A stretch of DNA of 64,000 bases, taken from Spongilla lacustris (taxonomy: Eukaryota > Porifera > Demospongiae > Spongillida > Spongillidae). Shown here one piece after another: positions 32,742 to 43,626 of this stretch (position 1 is the first letter of the stretch; each line of letters begins with the position of its first letter). A program made the translations under genes and the position numbers. The notes below the pieces were generated by a model, which saw only the letters and a list, made by a program, of their open reading frames with translations, did no database searches and was not told the DNA's origin. The stretch is taken from NCBI GenBank assembly GCA_949361645.1, contig OX442415.1, forward strand, positions 23,727,790-23,791,789. Reading direction: 5' to 3'.

Positions 32742-32877
32742 CAACTGGTAGAGCTGTTAATCTACAGTGGAGTGACTCGCTACCTGGAGTTCAAGTCTAT
32801 TGAGGGCAGCTTTGTGTACAGCAAAGATGGCAAGATCCACAAGGTGCCAAGCACAGAAGCTGAAGCGTTGACCTCAA
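32742..32877 (+). pseudogene. Rab GDP-dissociation inhibitor, exon-like fragment (about residues 87-130)
   Basis: Encodes [20 protein letters not shown] then [20 protein letters not shown] and EALTS, matching the conserved GDI block (VTRYL.FK..EGSFVYK.GKI.KVPSTE.EAL.S). GDI extracts prenylated Rab GTPases from membranes. The 3' boundary is a proper donor (TCAA/GTGAGT). The 5' side has no AG acceptor where the homology begins, and the open frame runs on upstream into unrelated sequence. This fragment lies before the exon that should precede it (34263-34362), so the locus is rearranged. Confidence 0.65.
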
Positions 32878-33449
32878 GTGAGTGTGTGTGCATCAGTAGA
32901 TGATTTATGAAGGATGAAAAATGGGTACATGTACATGTGCTGGTAAAAACATAATATTGGTGTATAATAAAATATTTCATATGCATTGTATTATTATTTT
33001 TAATGTGGCTTTATGCATCAAAAAAAATTTGGCTTGAGGTATTACGCTACTATCGTAGCATAATTGCTGTGTTATTATTACTTCTAATGCAATTTTGGTC
33101 TTTGTGTATATGTATGTCAGCTCGTTTCTTTGTTCTGACAATGTGCTTTTTGTACAAGGCATTTTTACATGAATGCAATTAATGCAGTTCTAATGTAGCC
33201 CAATTATAATACAAAACATTGTGCCAACATTTTATTGATGCATACTGTATTATTGAAGTACTTGGTGCAAACACTGCCACACATTGTAAACACATTGTAA
33301 CCAATTTACAGCAAAAGTATTGGAATAATAACATGGGCTTTGTATACCAAATTGCACACAGCTTGATTCGATTGCTGTAGTAAAATGAAAGATAATAAAG
33401 CTATTAGAATGAGTATGACCTTTTTACCCCTGGGTTAAGGGGAGGTCAG

Positions 33450-33525
33450 ATTGGTGGATAAGGCAGTGTGGTGGTGGAGCAGGAGGCATGGGTTATGTCC
33501 CTGGTGGGGGAGATTGTACATTACA
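33450..33525 (+). repeat. Possible tRNA-derived SINE head
   Basis: TTGGTGGATAAGGC resembles an A box, followed about 35 bp later by GGAGGCATGGGTTATGTCCC resembling an extra arm and B box (GGGTTCRANTCCC). No intact cloverleaf, and the 3' part is not delimited. Confidence 0.3.
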
Positions 33526-33554
33526 AACTGATGGGTTCCACAAGATATTAAACA

Positions 33555-33890
33555 TTTTCTCTGATTTGAAGGCAATGGTGGTGTGAAAAGGAAAGTGAAC
33601 AAGATTGGAGATACAATGATCACTCCTATATGAAAATGGGCCAATTTTACATGTATGCATGTATTGACTTACCAAGCTGGTTATAACAAGATGCATGTGT
33701 TCAGGCAAATGTTTTATTCATCTCTTATTGGTAAGAACTAAACATCACTTTTTTTGATTGTAACCATGTTCAGTACTTTAGTCAGTGTATTTAGGCTATC
33801 TTTGTGTGTGTTTTTCATCATTCAACCCTAGTGTGTTTCCTTCCATTTTATACCTTCAAATCCTATTCCACTAAAATCAGAGAGAACGTT
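33555..33890. mobile_element. Diverged relative of the 8139-8335 foldback MITE
   Basis: Left TTTGAAGGCAATGGTGGTGT then GAAAAGGAAAGTGAACAAGA and right GTGTTTCCTTCCATTTTATA then CCTTCAAATCCTA echo both arms of the first copy. The outer flanks TTTTCTCTGAT / ATCAGAGAGAA are also inverted. The middle about 200 bp is unrelated to the first copy. Confidence 0.55.
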
Positions 33891-34262
33891 TTTTTACGTA
33901 TTAGTAAGAAATGTAGTGCACTCAGCTTTGAACGGTGTTTTTAGTTTGGTTTATGCTATGGTGCACTCTAACAATGTTTGCACTATACATAGGCTGAGTG
34001 CCACCTATGGAGGTGCTGTACAAGGCAAATATACATGTACCACCAACATTGTCACACAGAATTTTAAAAAAAATTGATTTTTGTATTTATAGCATGGTAA
34101 CTGAATAATAATAATACAGTATGACAGAAGTACATGTATCAGTTTGAGACTCTCAATCATCACAAATTCAATGCTGCAAGCTCAAATTTTTTTGTAGTGG
34201 CCATGTTTGGCTGCTGTATGTGTGTGTGTGGACCTCTTAACTTCTGTCCTCCACATGTTTAG

Positions 34263-34362
34263 GTATATGATCACTTTGGTAAGAAGGTCACTCCTCCAGC
34301 ATCCCTGGGAAGAACAAGGGACTGGAACGTTGACATTGTGCCCAAGTTCCTAATGGCTAGTG
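34263..34362 (+). pseudogene. Rab GDP-dissociation inhibitor exon (about residues 54-86)
   Basis: Acceptor ccacatgtttag, donor AGTG/GTATGT, 100 nt. Encodes YDHFGKKVTPPASLGRTRDW then NVDIVPKFLMASG, matching the GDI block GRGRDWNVDLIPKFLMANG. Splice sites are intact, so it could be a functional exon. The next exon by protein order is not downstream before the satellite but lies 1.4 kb upstream at 32742. Either two partial copies or a local rearrangement; a scaffolding error is also possible. Confidence 0.65.
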
Positions 34363-34699
34363 GTATGTGTGTGATAACACATCTGTGTAGTAATAGATGA
34401 TACATGAGGATGTGTGCCAGTGCATGCAGTGCAACTCTGTGAAGTACTTGCTTTTAGACACCCCCATATGTGAATATTTTAATTAAGTACAACTATTCAA
34501 ATCCTTGTAACACTACACAAACTGTTATAAAACGCATTCCCCCTGAGAAGTTAGCGTGCATGCCTCGTCAGGGTATTGCTTATTAGAAACTCTTCATCCA
34601 AGTTAGAAATTAGAAGAGTGATATAAGATTTTTTGTAGGGATGAGGATGTGCAGGTGCATGCAGTGCTACTCAGTGCCTTTGGTGCGTGTTTGCATGTT

Positions 34700-37600
34700 G
34701 TATTAATCCCTATGGCTACTCTTTTTGCATATTTTCATTACTCAATTGTCAAATATAAAGCAAGTTAATTGCCAGTAATTTGTCATTCCTTATTGCATGT
34801 TGTAAACAACCCTATTGCTTTTCTCTTTCTTAATGGTCAAATATCCAGGAAGTAGGTTCCAGTAATTTGTTGTTCCATATTGCGTGTTTTGTTGCAATAT
34901 GGCTCCTCGCTTACATTATCCAATTGTCAAATATAAAGGAAGTAAGTGCCAGTAATGTGATGTTCCTTATTGCATGTTGTATTCCCCATATGGCTTTTCT
35001 GTTTGCACATTTTCTTTCCTAAATGAATTGTCAAATACCATACTGACTCTAATTGTCAAATATAAAGGCTGTAAGTCCTTGTTGCATTTTGTATTCATTC
35101 CTATGGCTCCTCTTATTGCACATTTTCTGTACTCGATTTTCAAATATAAAGGAAGTAAGTTCCAGTGATTTTTCCCCCTTATTGCATGTTGTATACAACC
35201 CTACATGTATGGCTTTTCTCTTTGCACATTTTACTTACTCAATGGCCATATATGTACATGAAAGAAGTGAGTACCAGTAATTTTTTGTTCCTTATTGCAT
35301 GTTGCATTGAACTCCTGTCTTTACACATTTTCGTTACTCAATTGTCAAATATAAAGGAAGTAAGTTCTAGACATGTGATGTTCTTTATTGCATGTTGTAT
35401 CGAAGCCTATAACTCTTCTCTTTGCACTTATGTGTTACTGACTCAATTGTCAAATATCAAGGCTGTAAGTACGGGTAATGTGATGTTCCTTATTGGATAT
35501 ATATTGTATTCCCCATATGGCTCTTCTATTAGCACATTTTCCTAAATGAATTGTCAAATATCCCAAGCATGTAAGTACATGTACTTTGATGCATGTCATA
35601 TTGATCCCTATGGTTCCCCTCTTTGCACATTTCCTTACTGACTCAATTATTAAACATAAAGTTTGTAAGTGCCAGTAAAGTGATGTCTCTTATTGCATGT
35701 TGTTATGGCTCCTTTTTTGCACATTTTCCTTACTGACTGAATACATATAAAGGACGTGAGTGCCAGAAATGTGGTGTTCCTTATTGCATGTTGTATTCCC
35801 CATATGGCTTTTCTGTTTGTACATTTACTAAAACGAATTTCAAATATCAAGCATGTAAGTGCCAGTAATGTAATTTGCCATATTGCATGTTGTATTGAAC
35901 CCTATGGTTCCCCTCTTTGAACACTTCCTTACTGACTCAATCATCATATATAAAGTTTGTAAGTGCCAGTAATGTGATGTTCCTTATTGCATGTTGTATC
36001 ATTCCCTATGGCTCCTCTCTTTGCACATTTTCATTACTCAATTGTCTAATATAAAGGAAGTAAGTTCCAGTCATTTGTTATTGCATGTTGTATACAACCC
36101 TATGGCTTTTCTCTTTGCACATTTTGCTTAGTTAATATCTAGGAAGTAAGTTTTGTTCCTTATTGTGTGTTGTACTTGAACCATATGGCTCCTCGCTTAC
36201 ATTATCCAATTGTCAGATATAAAGGAAGTAAGTTCCAGAAATGTGATGTTCCTTATTGCATGTTGTATTCCCAATATGGCTCTTCTGTTTGTACATATTG
36301 TCAAATATCAAGCGTGTAAGTGCCAGTAGTTTGATGTTCCATATTGTATGTCATATTGATTCCTATGGTTCCCCTCTTTGCACATTTCCATACTGACTCA
36401 ATTGTCAAATATAAAGGCTGTAAGTCCTTGTTGCATTTTGTATTCATCCCTATGGCTCCTCTTATTGCACATTTTCTGTACTCAATTTATAAAGGAAGTA
36501 AGTTCCAGTGATTTTTTCCCCTTAATGCATGTTGTATACAACCTATGACTTTTCTCTTTGCACATTTTACTTAATGGCCATATATGTACATGAAGGAAGT
36601 GAGTACCAGTAATTTTTTGTACCTTAACGCATGTTCTATTGAACTCCTGTCTTTACACATTTTCGTTACTCAATTGTCAAATATAGAGAAAGTTAGTTCT
36701 AGAAATGTGATGTTCTTTATTGCATGTTGTATCAAACCTATCCTCTCTTTGCACATATGTATGTATTACTGACACAATTGTCAAATATTAAGGCTGTAAG
36801 TATGAGTAATGTGATGTTCCTTATTGCATGTTGTATTCCCCTTATGGCTTTTCTGTTTGCACATTTTCTTTCCTAAATGAATTGTCAAATATTATGCGTG
36901 TAAGTGCTGGTAATTTAATGTTTCATATTGCAAGTTGTATTGAACCACATGGTTCCTCTCTTTGCACATTTCCTTACTGACTCAATTGTCAAACATAAAG
37001 TTTGTAAGTGCCAGTAATGTGATGTTCCTTATTGCATGTTGTAACATTCCCTATGGCTCCTCTTATTGCACATTTTCATTACTTAGTTGTCAAATATAAA
37101 GGACGTGAGTGCCTGTAATGTGATGCTCCTTATTGCATTTTATATTCACTGTGGGTTTTCTGTTTGCACATTTTCTGAAATATCAAGCATGTAAGTGCAA
37201 GTAATGCAATGTTCCTTATTGCATGTTGTATTGAATCCTATGTTCCTCTCTTTGCACATTTTCTTACTGACTCAATAAACAAATCTAAAGTTTGTAAGTG
37301 CCAGTAATGTGATGTTCCATATTGCATGTTGTATCATTCTCTATGGCTCCTCTCTTTGCACATTTTCATTACTCAATTGTCAAACATAAACGAAGTAAGT
37401 TCCAATAATTATTTCATGTTGTATACAACTCTATGGCTTTTCTCTGCACATTTTGCTACCTTAATGGTGAAATATGTAGGAAGTAAGTTCCAGTGATTTG
37501 TTGCGTATTGTATTTAACCATATTGCTCCTTTCATTTGCACTCAGTTGTCAAAAATAAAGGAAGTAAGTTCCAGTAATGTGACATGTTATATTGATCCCT

Positions 37601-37760
37601 ATGGTTCCTATCTTTGCACATTTCATTACTCTCTCAGTTGACAAATACGAAGACTGTAGGTTCCTTTGATGTGATATTCCTTATATGCAAGTTTTAGAAC
37701 CCTCCTGTCTTTTCTGCATTGTGAAATGAAAAGAAAGTAAGTGCTAGATATTTCTATAGC
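34700..37760. repeat. 3-kb satellite array, unit about 110-130 bp
   Basis: About 25 diverged copies. Each contains TTCCTTATTGCATGTTGTAT, then CCCTATGGCTCCTCTCTTTG, then CACATTTTC, ACTCAATTGTCAAATATAAA and GGAAGTAAGTTCCAG. Nearly every unit carries GTAAGT in the same place. Copies vary by small deletions. Open frames in the array are short and share no coding signal. Confidence 0.92.
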
Positions 37761-38865
37761 ATGGTGTTTTGAAATCTATAACTATTGCAAGGTCAAATTC
37801 ATTCAAAAGTATATTCCAGATCATTAAGGAAATGTACATTTTCACACTCAATCTTTGGCATTTTGATTTAGTCCCCCCCCAATCATCTTTCATGCATTGA
37901 GTGGATAGTTAGCCCTAGATCATATGTGTGAATGGAGCAGGAAAATGCACATACTGAACTTGTACATTAAAAAAACACAATTTGAACCTGATAAACATTG
38001 CAAGACCCCCACAATTTTCCCTACAGTAGCCAAATGGGGTGCACATCTTCATGTTCTTTTCTTCTTGGTGCTTAGTGCCTCCATTAATGAAAAGGAGGAT
38101 AAAATACTTGTAGTCAGTGTCGGTGGATGTCATCTAGACCTATTGCTGTGAACAATTTCTATACTTCATTATTACTAAATTGCTAAATAAACCGGTTCTA
38201 AAGTCACTTTAGGCAGCTTTCAGTGTGGAGCACTGTACCAGATGTATGGACCATGTATTTGTGTGCTTGTCTTACCTTTGATGACTCATACATGTGTTTG
38301 ATTATCTTTGCTTTGAAAAGCTTGTAAGTGCTCTCAGTATGTCAAGCAGTTCATGGTAAGGTTATGTTCTTTGTGCTAATTTCATTGTAACTTTCTTAAA
38401 TTTTTAGAATCTGATTACAGAGAGAAGGTGAGTTTTAATAATGATACAGTTGAAGTTAAAGTTATAGTTACAATTTGATTGTGTGCAAGAAATAAGCAAT
38501 GCAGCAGTGTGTTATTATTGCCACTGCTAAGTAATTTTATTATACCATTAATGGAGCCCTCAACGTCTTCATTGATACAATGTGACAAGCTGACTGGCAG
38601 CATCACTGATTGGTTCCACCTCATGAAAATATGCATTTTGTGTAGTGTTCACAAATCGAATTCACAGTCTAAGGTTCTACATGAAAAAATGACTTTTAAC
38701 CATTATGAGATTTCGGAACCAGTGGAAGGAAGCTTTAAATTTAGTACAAAATAAGTTAAATCTTATAATTCAACTACTCAAATTACTTTGATCTTTATGA
38801 ACTTGTGATATAGCAATCAAACTCACATAGATTACATTGAACATGCTGCTGTACTTAAGCTAAGG

Positions 38866-39842
38866 TGCTGCTAGTGCAAAGGGTATTTTTAGATGTTCTT
38901 CCTCCTTTTCTGACATCGCGGAGAATGTTTTGTCTCATGTTTGATGCTTCAAAACCACTGAGTGAAAAGGTAAAAGTGAACTGGAATAAAGAAGACCATT
39001 CCACACATTTAGAAACACTAAAAATAACTCGAAAAGATCTTATACCTCAATGGATGGCACCTTTTTAAATAGGAGTGATATTAAAGTGCATATTCCAGGT
39101 CAACATAGCCAGGTATCTCGATTTCCTCAAATATGGTAATAGGAACACATGGTGATAAGATTACTGATGATGAAAAGGAAGAAATAAAAGACCAACTTGA
39201 AAGAAATTATCCATGTCATGATGAAGTGAAGGACACACTAATACTGGATACCATGAAAAGGGATGATGAGGAAGATCCTGCAATTAAGAAAATGATAGAG
39301 CTTGTGAAACTGTTTGTTTCGGATGCTCTGTGTATCAGCACTCCTGCCCATATCCACCAAGGAGGTGGAGCCAGATGTCCATGCTGTTCTCACAGCTGCT
39401 CCATTGCACCTGGTGTTCAGTACAAAGTATGTCCCTCCAGGGTACTTTGTTCGATTGGTCACTGTTCTGTGCAGCAAGAATGATAATTTTTGGATGATGT
39501 TTACTGATGAAATGGTTTCAAATATGATATTATTACCAAGTACATAAAAAGTATGGAAGAATAGATAGCTTTACTGTATTTGGAGCACCATCTAGTATCC
39601 GCATAGATATGAGCAGAAAAGCACACCGTGCGTATAATAGCAATTGGGCCAACTTCCCATGCACATGTCAGGCACTGCTGAAACTCCTGCGACATAACTG
39701 TAAAAAGGCTCTGATAAAGGTGGTGCAGGAGTGGCTGAATAATCTTACCAATCCAACATGGATAGCTGTTGTGCAAGCTTTGAAAACTATAGGACTAAAC
39801 CAAACAGCAAGTATTATTGAAAAGAAGTATCTAAATGTTTAA
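38866..39842 (+). pseudogene. Roc/COR/Death-domain (ROCO-like) gene relic
   Basis: 38870-39066 encodes FLDVLPPFLTSRRMFCLMFD then ASKPLSEKVKVNWNKE, the part after the DTGG switch of Roc-like GTPases. After a frame break near 39130 it reads MVIGTHGDKITDDEKEEI; THGD is the Roc G4 nucleotide-binding motif. Then come NYPCHDEVKDTLILD and DPAIKKMIELVKLFVSDALC. The COR region that should follow is missing, and sequence jumps in another frame (about 39330) to STKEVEPDVHAVLTAA and KYVPPGYFVRLVTVLC. The end (about 39655-39841) is a Death-domain-like helix set, CQALLKLLRHNC and NPTWIAVVQALKTIGLNQ. No P-loop is present. Frameshifts plus the internal deletion indicate a pseudogene of an innate-immunity or apoptosis-type signalling family. 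Confidence 0.7.
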
Positions 39843-40958
39843 AATGATTTATACCAGCTGTGATTTAAAAAGAAAATCAAATAGTGCAGTTTTATGTTTA
39901 TATGTAACAATTGTTAATTATGCACAACAAGCATCAATTTTGTGATGTCATATGAATAAATTGAAGGCCACTTCATTAAAATCACTTTTAAAAGTGTTTG
40001 TTAAAAATGTATATACCTTTTTTGTGTATGGGGTAACATATACCTAACATTCATTACACATCATTCAGAGGAGAGAGGGTTAGAGGCAAAGTTTCCAATA
40101 TAGATGCAGCATTCCCCCTCTATACCTTTGTTGTTTGGCATGTAAGTGATATCAGCCCCCATATCTGTGAATTATGTTTACAATACATGTACATGTAGTC
40201 CGGTACGGCATTTGACCTTTTATTAAACCATGTAGCGAAGACATTTGACTGGTTATTGTATCCCCCAACCTCGGGTGGTTTGCTTTAATAAAGGAGGCGC
40301 ATTATAAGGCCTATGGAGGTCACGGATAAATGTCTTTCAGCACTGTATACGCTTCTTTGTGAAGCCCGCAGGCGTCCCATTTACTAGTCCGGGGAGGGGG
40401 AGGAGGAGCATGCTTTATATAGCCTACCATAATGACACGGAGCGATTTAATAGCGGGCCGCGGGCCGCGGGCGTACAAACATTTCCCCCAAAACGTCCTA
40501 CCCTGCATAGAACAATGAACAACTGAATGTACACTGTGGCACAAAATGCATCAAAGCTTTACGGTCCAACTATCGCATTTGATCTTCATTTCTGACCTGT
40601 GCATCGCGTTTCTGAGTTCTCGCTGCGCAATAAAAATTGATTTCAAGCCTCTTTTTTATCTCATTAAATTTATTGGCCTTGCAGTGTCGCAGCACAGTGG
40701 ATGAAATACATCATGACGAGACTATCAGTCTGGTAGCAGAGTCACAAAGTATAGGGTATGGATCGAAGCCCGAGAATCCCCCACGATACTAATTGCCCTC
40801 TTGTATACACGTACACTATAGCTGTACTTGCCAAAATTAAAAACGTTTATATATTAATTATTAATAGCTATATAACACCAGACAGAATCTACCTTCTGGC
40901 AGAGGACTGCTCCCAACCTGTAGAAGGAAGCATCAGCTATTCCTGTTGTTGCCTCGGG
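39843..40958. other. No gene recognised
   Basis: Contains AATAAA-like AT-rich sequence, a CGCGGGCCGCGGGC palindromic patch at about 40456-40470, and TTTGACTGGTTATTG shared with 17267. Nothing coding is supportable. Confidence 0.4.
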
Positions 40959-40965
40959 ATTATAG

Positions 40966-43009
40966 TAGGTACTTGGATAAATCGCGTAAGTGGGGCCGTA
41001 AATCGATGATCTAAAACTACGTCGAAAACTGGACACGTATTTCGTAAAGTTGGAAAAGGTCTTATAGAAGTGCACAAAGTTGTTCGATTATCTGCGAGGT
41101 TGGTCCGACTGCATAGCTTGATTTAGCAAGCCGATTTGTTGTAGAATGAAACGCCATTGCCTAATTTCGAGCTGGTTCTTGATCTTTTTTTTTTTACGCA
41201 TTGAATTCGTAGTATAATTTTGGGAATGAATCTTGACTCTGATTGTGAACCAACTATCACAGGATATATATTTTTATTTAAGTTAGGCATCGAATCATTA
41301 TATTACAAAGTATGAGGACGTTTGGATGATGCCCAAGGGGTGCTTTAACTACCCAGGCGTTTTGTATTGGTCTGCATGAAAAAAGGACACACATGTTTAT
41401 ATAAATGTATCCTTATACTTTAACTAAGTAGGTTAACTTGGATTCTTTGTCTACAAAGCATAAGCACATAACCATTCCTTACAATAAAATGTTTTGTGAC
41501 TACCCTATTTATTGCACATCCCATTCTTCAATCAACTAAGTTGTAAATGAAACTAATTTGAAGACTTAACAAATCATTTTATTTCTATTGTTGTAACATT
41601 GTAATTCGATGATGCCCAAGCACTGTTCTTTTCAAGCCAAATATTCATATTTAATTAGATGCATGCATCCATACGGGCATTACAAGTATGAATGATGCGC
41701 ATGTGCGCAACCATTGCTTTTTTGCTATTTAGAATGAAGACAGTTATTGATCTAAGGAGGCTCATAAAAGGATGTGAGTGAGTATGGATCCCTTCTAGCT
41801 CCTGAAATAAGAAATGGCTTAGTGTTGTACATCAACTCCAACCTAAAAAATGCCAAACCTATGGAAAAAGCCAAGATAGTGGCAAAAACTAGCACCAGGA
41901 CAAGATGTGAACATTAATGCATTGTGCACTTCCATTAAGCTTGTACTTCAAACTATTAATGATATGAAGAAGCATCTTACTAGAACCTGGGAAGATATAG
42001 TTTTTTTAATCTTAATCTGAAATTTGAATTGCCTTTAAACAAAAATACACTTTCATCAGTCAGTGCTCTGCACACTAGTCAAACGTGCACCTCCTGCTCC
42101 ATACCAATAAACCTTAGATCTAGCTGCACTGAATTTGGGGAAAGAAAAAGTTCTTTTTAAGGAAGTTAATGACATCAAATGAGGTTCTCAAAGCAAAGCT
42201 TCAGGAGTACTTGCTAGTGTTAAAATGCAAACCGCTGTTTTCAAAAAGCATTAAATAGAAAGTCAAATATTGAAAAAACACTCAGTCTGTTCTAAATTGC
42301 TAAGTGCAAAAAAATAAAAAATAATAAAAGAAGTTGACGCAGAAAAATTTGTCATAAAGCAAGGAAGCCATCTCAGTGAAGCAAAACAGTTAACCTACTG
42401 GAAAACTGATGAAGCTGAAGAAGATGTGGAGAACGTTACAATTGTCATATATGGGCTGTTAGCAGATTACATTGCTGGGGATCTTAATTTAAGTGAACTG
42501 AATACATGAATACACTTGATTGTACATAGTGTAGTGTGTTTGATATGTTTTTTGCATTGAAAATTGTACTGGCAGTTTGATTTGTGTAGATTTCATCAGT
42601 TAGTACCATAATTCAGTACGTATTGTTATGTGTACTATTTGGCAGAATGACCTTCCTTCTTATCATGACCAATAGTAAGCGTTAGTTACTTATATAAGCA
42701 AAATCCAATGCATCTCTATGTATGATATTAGTGATACTATGTATTTTAAAGTTTTGGTTAAGGCTGCACACTTATTTATATCTCTGTACTGATTATAAAC
42801 TCAACCGGGACAGTTTTTGTTTCGCGTACCCTATTAATTCACGTACATTCGCGATCATTTCATTTTTGACCTTTCGAATAGCGTGGTGCTCGCAACGAAA
42901 TGCATAGCCATGAGTATAAGGTATTTTTGGAATGTAGAATTTTTGCTCTTTCCAACGATACATAACATGGGGCTGAAATCACAATTTGAAAAAAAAATCC
43001 AACTACCTA
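40966..43009 (+). mobile_element. TAGGTA-family transposon copy A, 2.04 kb
   Basis: Begins TAGGTACTTGGATAAATCGC and ends ATCCAACTACCTA, an inverted repeat of about 13 bp with one mismatch. It is flanked by an exact 7-bp duplication ATTATAG (40959-40965, 43010-43016). It shares nearly its whole length with copy B and parts with C and D. It contains eroded plus-strand coding pieces (about 41745-41995 and EDVENVTIVIYGLLADYIAG at about 42421-42480). At 42219 it holds TTAA, uninterrupted, exactly where copy B carries a piggyBac element. No transposase was recognised. The superfamily is undetermined; 7-bp duplications would fit P- or Dada-like enzymes. Confidence 0.8.
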
Positions 43010-43099
43010 ATTATAGGGTGCCAACTTGCTCTTTAATAGTGGCCTATTAATGAAGGTTGTGCCCTTCCTTGTACTTGCCTGGACATTGTTGGCTACAAT

Positions 43100-43564
43100 C
43101 TTGATGGACACTGCGCCAGATGTGAGTGGTACATGTATGTCTGACCAGAGGGTTCAGTAAAGAGTTGCAGATTGCTGCGCAGGGTTCTATAGCTTATATA
43201 AGACCTACAATGTATAAGCTCCCTGATGGTAAATTGACGAACATTGGGAAAGAGAAGTCATTTTCGAAACTTCATATGTGGGCTTTCATGCATGTATGGG
43301 ACTACACAACAGTGCATGAGGTGTAATGTGGACATCAGGAAGGACCTGTATGCCTACATTGTCCTGTCCAGAGGCAGCACCATGTTTCCTGGATTTGCTG
43401 AGAGGATGCAGAAGGAGATGGTTGCAATGGCCCCACCTGCTGCAACAGTCGAGATCCTCCTGAATGCAAGAGCACTACTTGGATCCCTGCTGAACAATAT
43501 CAACTTTGGGAACATGTGCATCTCCAAACAGGATTATGCTGCATTTGGTCCTTCTATTGTCTAG
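43100..43564 (+). pseudogene. Actin C-terminal pseudogene
   Basis: Encodes QIAAQGSIAYIRP, MYKLPDGKLTNIGKEKS and, in another frame, CNVDIRKDLYAYIVLSRGST, MFPGFAERMQKEMVAMAPP, then MCISKQDYAAFGPSIV and a stop. These are the last third of actin (YELPDGQ..TIGNER; DVDIRKDLYANxVLSGGTTMFPG; ISKQEYDESGPSIV), in the right order and without introns. It has frame shifts near 43250 and lacks the final HRKCF. Probably a processed, 5'-truncated retrocopy. Confidence 0.75.
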
Positions 43565-43573
43565 GTTGCTACA

Positions 43574-43626
43574 TAACTGTACCAATCCAATATGGTTGCA
43601 AGCTTTGAAAACTATACGACCAAAGG
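43574..43626 (+). pseudogene. Death-domain fragment fused after the actin relic
   Basis: TACCAATCCAATATGGTTGC followed by AAGCTTTGAAAACTATACGA aligns with TACCAATCCAACATGGATAG...AAGCTTTGAAAACTATAGGA at 39747-39795, the Death domain of the ROCO-like relic, with a short internal deletion. It shows that a piece of that gene was copied next to the actin relic. Confidence 0.55.

Noticed and set aside
40854..41075. Second receptor gene fragment, from similarity to the 46619-46718 frame
   Set aside because: The shared part is the transposon end of copies A, B and C, not receptor sequence.
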